Part shown: positions 62,284 through 64,000 of the stretch, one piece after another
Position numbering within the stretch: position 1 is the first letter of the stretch
How the letters are laid out: each line of letters starts with the position of its first letter
Source of the DNA: Megalopta genalis
Taxonomy: Eukaryota; Arthropoda; Insecta; Hymenoptera; Halictidae
NCBI RefSeq assembly: GCF_051020955.1
Contig: NW_027476765.1
Location: 79,520-143,519 of the forward strand
Direction: 5' to 3'
Length of the DNA stretch: 64,000 nucleotides
Program-made: the position numbers and the translations under genes
Notes under the pieces: generated by a model
Told to the model about the DNA's origin: nothing
The model's database searches: none
The model's input: the letters and a program-made list of their open reading frames with translations, nothing else

Positions 62284-63412
62284 TATTTGAATCTAAACCA
62301 TTTGTTTCGCATGGATTTGAAGCTAAGCCATCTACTTCGCATTGATTTGAAGCTGAATCATGTGTTTCGCTTGGATTTGACGTTAACTCGTTTGTTTCGC
62401 CTGCATTTGAAGCTATATCACTTATATCGCAAGTATATGAATCTAAATAATCTGTGTCGCATGGATTTGATGCTAATCCTTCTACTTCGCATTGATTTGA
62501 ACCTAAATCATGTGTTTCGCATGGATTAGAAGATAACTCGTTTGTCTCGCATGCAGTTGAATCTATATCACTTATATTCGTAAGTATTTGAAGCCAAATA
62601 ATTCGTTTCGCATGGATTTGAAGGTAAGCCTTCTACTTCGCTTGAATTTGAAGCTAACTCGTTTGTTTCGCATGCATTTGAACCTGTATCACTTATATTC
62701 GAAAGTATTTGAAGGTCAATCATTCGTTTCGTATGGATTTGATGCTAAGCCTTCGGCTTCGCATTGATTTGAAGCTAAATCATGTGTTACGCTTGGAATT
62801 GAAGTTCACCCGTTTGTTTCGCATGCAGTTGGTGCTAAATCATGTATACCACAAGTATTTGAAGCAAAACCATTTGATTCGCATGGATTTGAAACTGAGA
62901 CTTCTACTTGGCATTGATTTGAAGCTACATCATGCGTTTCGCATGAATTTGAAGCTAACTCGTTTGTTTCGCATGCATTTGAAGCTATATCACTTGTATT
63001 CGTAAGTATTTGAAGGTCAATCATTCGTTTCGCATGAATTTGAAGCTAAGCCTTCTACTTCGCATTAATTGGAAGCTTAATCATGTGTTTCGCTTGGATA
63101 TGAAGCTAACTCGTTTGTATAGCAGGCAGTTGACGCTAAATCATGTATATCACAAGTATTTGAAGCAAAACCATTTGATTCGCATGGATTTGAAACTGAG
63201 ACTTCTACTTCGCATTGATTTGAAGCTGAATCGTGTGATTCGCTTGGATTTGAAGCAAACTCGTTTGATTCGAATGCAGTTGAAGCTAAATAATGTATAC
63301 TACAAGTATTTGAAGCTAAACCATTTGTTTCGCATGGATTTGAAGCTAAGCCTTCTACTTCGCACTGATTTGCAGCTAAATCATGTGTTTCGCTTGGATT
63401 GGAAGATAACTC

Positions 63413-64000
63413 GTTTGTTTCGCATTCAGTTGAGGCTATATCACTTATATTCGCAAGTATTTGAAGCCAAATCATTCGTTCCGCATGGATTTGAAGCTAA
63501 GCCTTCTACTTCGCATTGATTTGAAGCTAACTCGTTTGTTTCGCATGCAGTTGATGCTAAATCATGTATATAACAAGTATTTGAAGCTAAATCATTTGTG
63601 TGGCATGGATTTGAATCTAAGCCTTGTACTTCGCATCGATTTGAAGCTAAATCATGCGTTACGCATGGATTTGAAGCTAACTCGTTTGTTTCGCATGCAG
63701 TTGATGCTAAATCATGTATATCACAAGTATTTGAAGCTGAACCATTTGATTCTCATGAAAATTAAGCTAAACCATGTGTTTCGCATGAATAATAAGCTAA
63801 ACCAATTGTTTCGCACGAATTTGTAGATAAATCATGTGTTTCACATGGATTTGTAGCTGAGTCGTTTGTTTCGCCTGCATTTGAAGCTATATCACTTATA
63901 TCGCAAGTATTTGAAGCAAACAATATGTTTCGCATGGATTTGAAGCTAAGCCGTCTACTTCGCATTGATTTGAAGATGAATCATGTGTTTCGCTTGGATT
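63413..64000. repeat. Right end of the window: satellite with an LTR-free relative of the insertion site
   Basis: About 63,734-63,907 resembles the LTR's left flank (57,411-57,584) subunit for subunit. Both have the series with gattctcatga, two gaat.attaag-type units, and a C unit with tttcgcctgca. It then runs uninterrupted through gcaag (63,903-63,907) into tatttgaagc, giving a local empty-site relative. The array continues past the window end. Confidence 0.8.

Larger units (their letters stand above)
59962..63412. repeat. Segmental duplication copy 2 (4,062-bp spacing), carrying a solo LTR
   Basis: Partner of 55,900-59,350. The right boundary lies near 63,412. There copy 2 continues with gtttgtttcgcattcag, while copy 1 continues with gtttgcttcgcttgcag and runs back into 56,220-type sequence. 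Differences from copy 1 lie at 60,220, 60,460, 60,490, 60,715, 60,874, 60,875 and 61,022, with one more near 60,014. Confidence 0.92.
1..64000. repeat. 30-bp satellite array organised as a 150-bp five-subunit repeat
   Basis: The window reads as 30-bp subunits end to end, broken only by two 632-bp inserts. Five classes recur in order: A begins gctaagccttctacttcg, B gctaaatcatgtgtttcg, C gctaactcgtttgtttcg, D gctaaatcatgtatatcac, E gctaaaccatttgtttcg. Most end in atttgaa; class C ends in cagttgaa or catttgaa. A-B-C-D-E gives 150 bp, and larger units are built from it. A B subunit is about 37% G+C by direct count. Class C usually contains GCATGC, so a SphI-type site recurs about every 150 bp. 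Indels inside subunits are rare relative to substitutions. I do not recognise the family by name. The array strand is arbitrary. Function is unknown; centromeric, pericentromeric or knob heterochromatin is inference from structure. Confidence 0.97.

Noticed and set aside
55900..63412. Two independent LTR insertions at the same sequence
   Set aside because: Identical LTRs, target site and more than 1 kb of flank on each side at one constant offset require a single insertion followed by segmental duplication.
1..64000. A CRISPR array, suggested by ~30-bp repeats
   Set aside because: The repeats are directly adjacent with no unique spacers, number about two thousand, and are diverged into classes. 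No cas genes are present.
1..64000. CENP-B-box-like motif in ttcgcttgga
   Set aside because: It resembles only the first half of the mammalian box with an inserted base, and lacks the conserved CGGGA end. The similarity is probably chance.
1..64000. tRNA, rRNA, telomeric repeats or replication origin
   Set aside because: I saw no cloverleaf, rRNA-like conserved stretch or telomeric hexamer/heptamer run. The sequence is accounted for by satellite and the two LTRs.

Overview
This window is almost entirely one satellite DNA. About 62.7 of its 64 kb is a tandem array of 30-bp subunits, roughly 2,090 of them. Five subunit classes (called A to E here) run in a fixed order and give a 150-bp repeat. 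That repeat is built into higher-order repeats (HORs) of several hundred bp to about 4 kb. I find no protein-coding gene, tRNA, rRNA, CRISPR array or bacterial-type operon that I can defend. The many long open frames follow from a repeat length divisible by three. Array structure and LTR retrotransposon remains point to a nuclear eukaryotic heterochromatic region, centromeric, pericentromeric or knob-like. A plant is my best guess, but nothing here proves the lineage.

Layout. 1-24.8 kb is a diverged, older-looking array with many kb-scale duplications (spacings near 3,477, 4,124, 3,915-4,215, 5,482, 3,824, 600, 480, 661, 1,142 and 962-1,084 bp). About 24.8-51 kb is a homogenised core. It holds HORs of about 2.1-3.2 kb, then a regular 1,231/1,232-bp HOR array at 38,470-45,604, then copies of the earlier core segments. 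Subunit variants typical of the left side return at 51.2-53.0 kb, as if the core had expanded inside the older array. 53,041-53,830 is a divergent subfamily. 55.9-63.4 kb holds two copies of a roughly 3.45-kb segment spaced exactly 4,062 bp apart.

Mobile element. Each copy of that last segment carries the same 632-bp solo LTR (57,585-58,216 and 61,647-62,278). It starts TGTT, ends AACA, and is flanked by the 5-bp target-site duplication GCAAG. Removing the LTR and one GCAAG restores a perfect 30-bp subunit. The two LTRs look identical and share identical insertion points and flanks, so there was one insertion, later copied with its surrounding satellite. An LTR-free relative of the insertion site lies at 63,903-63,907.

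Nothing here acts as a gene network. The interest lies in the array hierarchy, the 10-bp phasing of its A/T tracts, the history recorded by shared rare indels, and capture of a solo LTR into a higher-order repeat.
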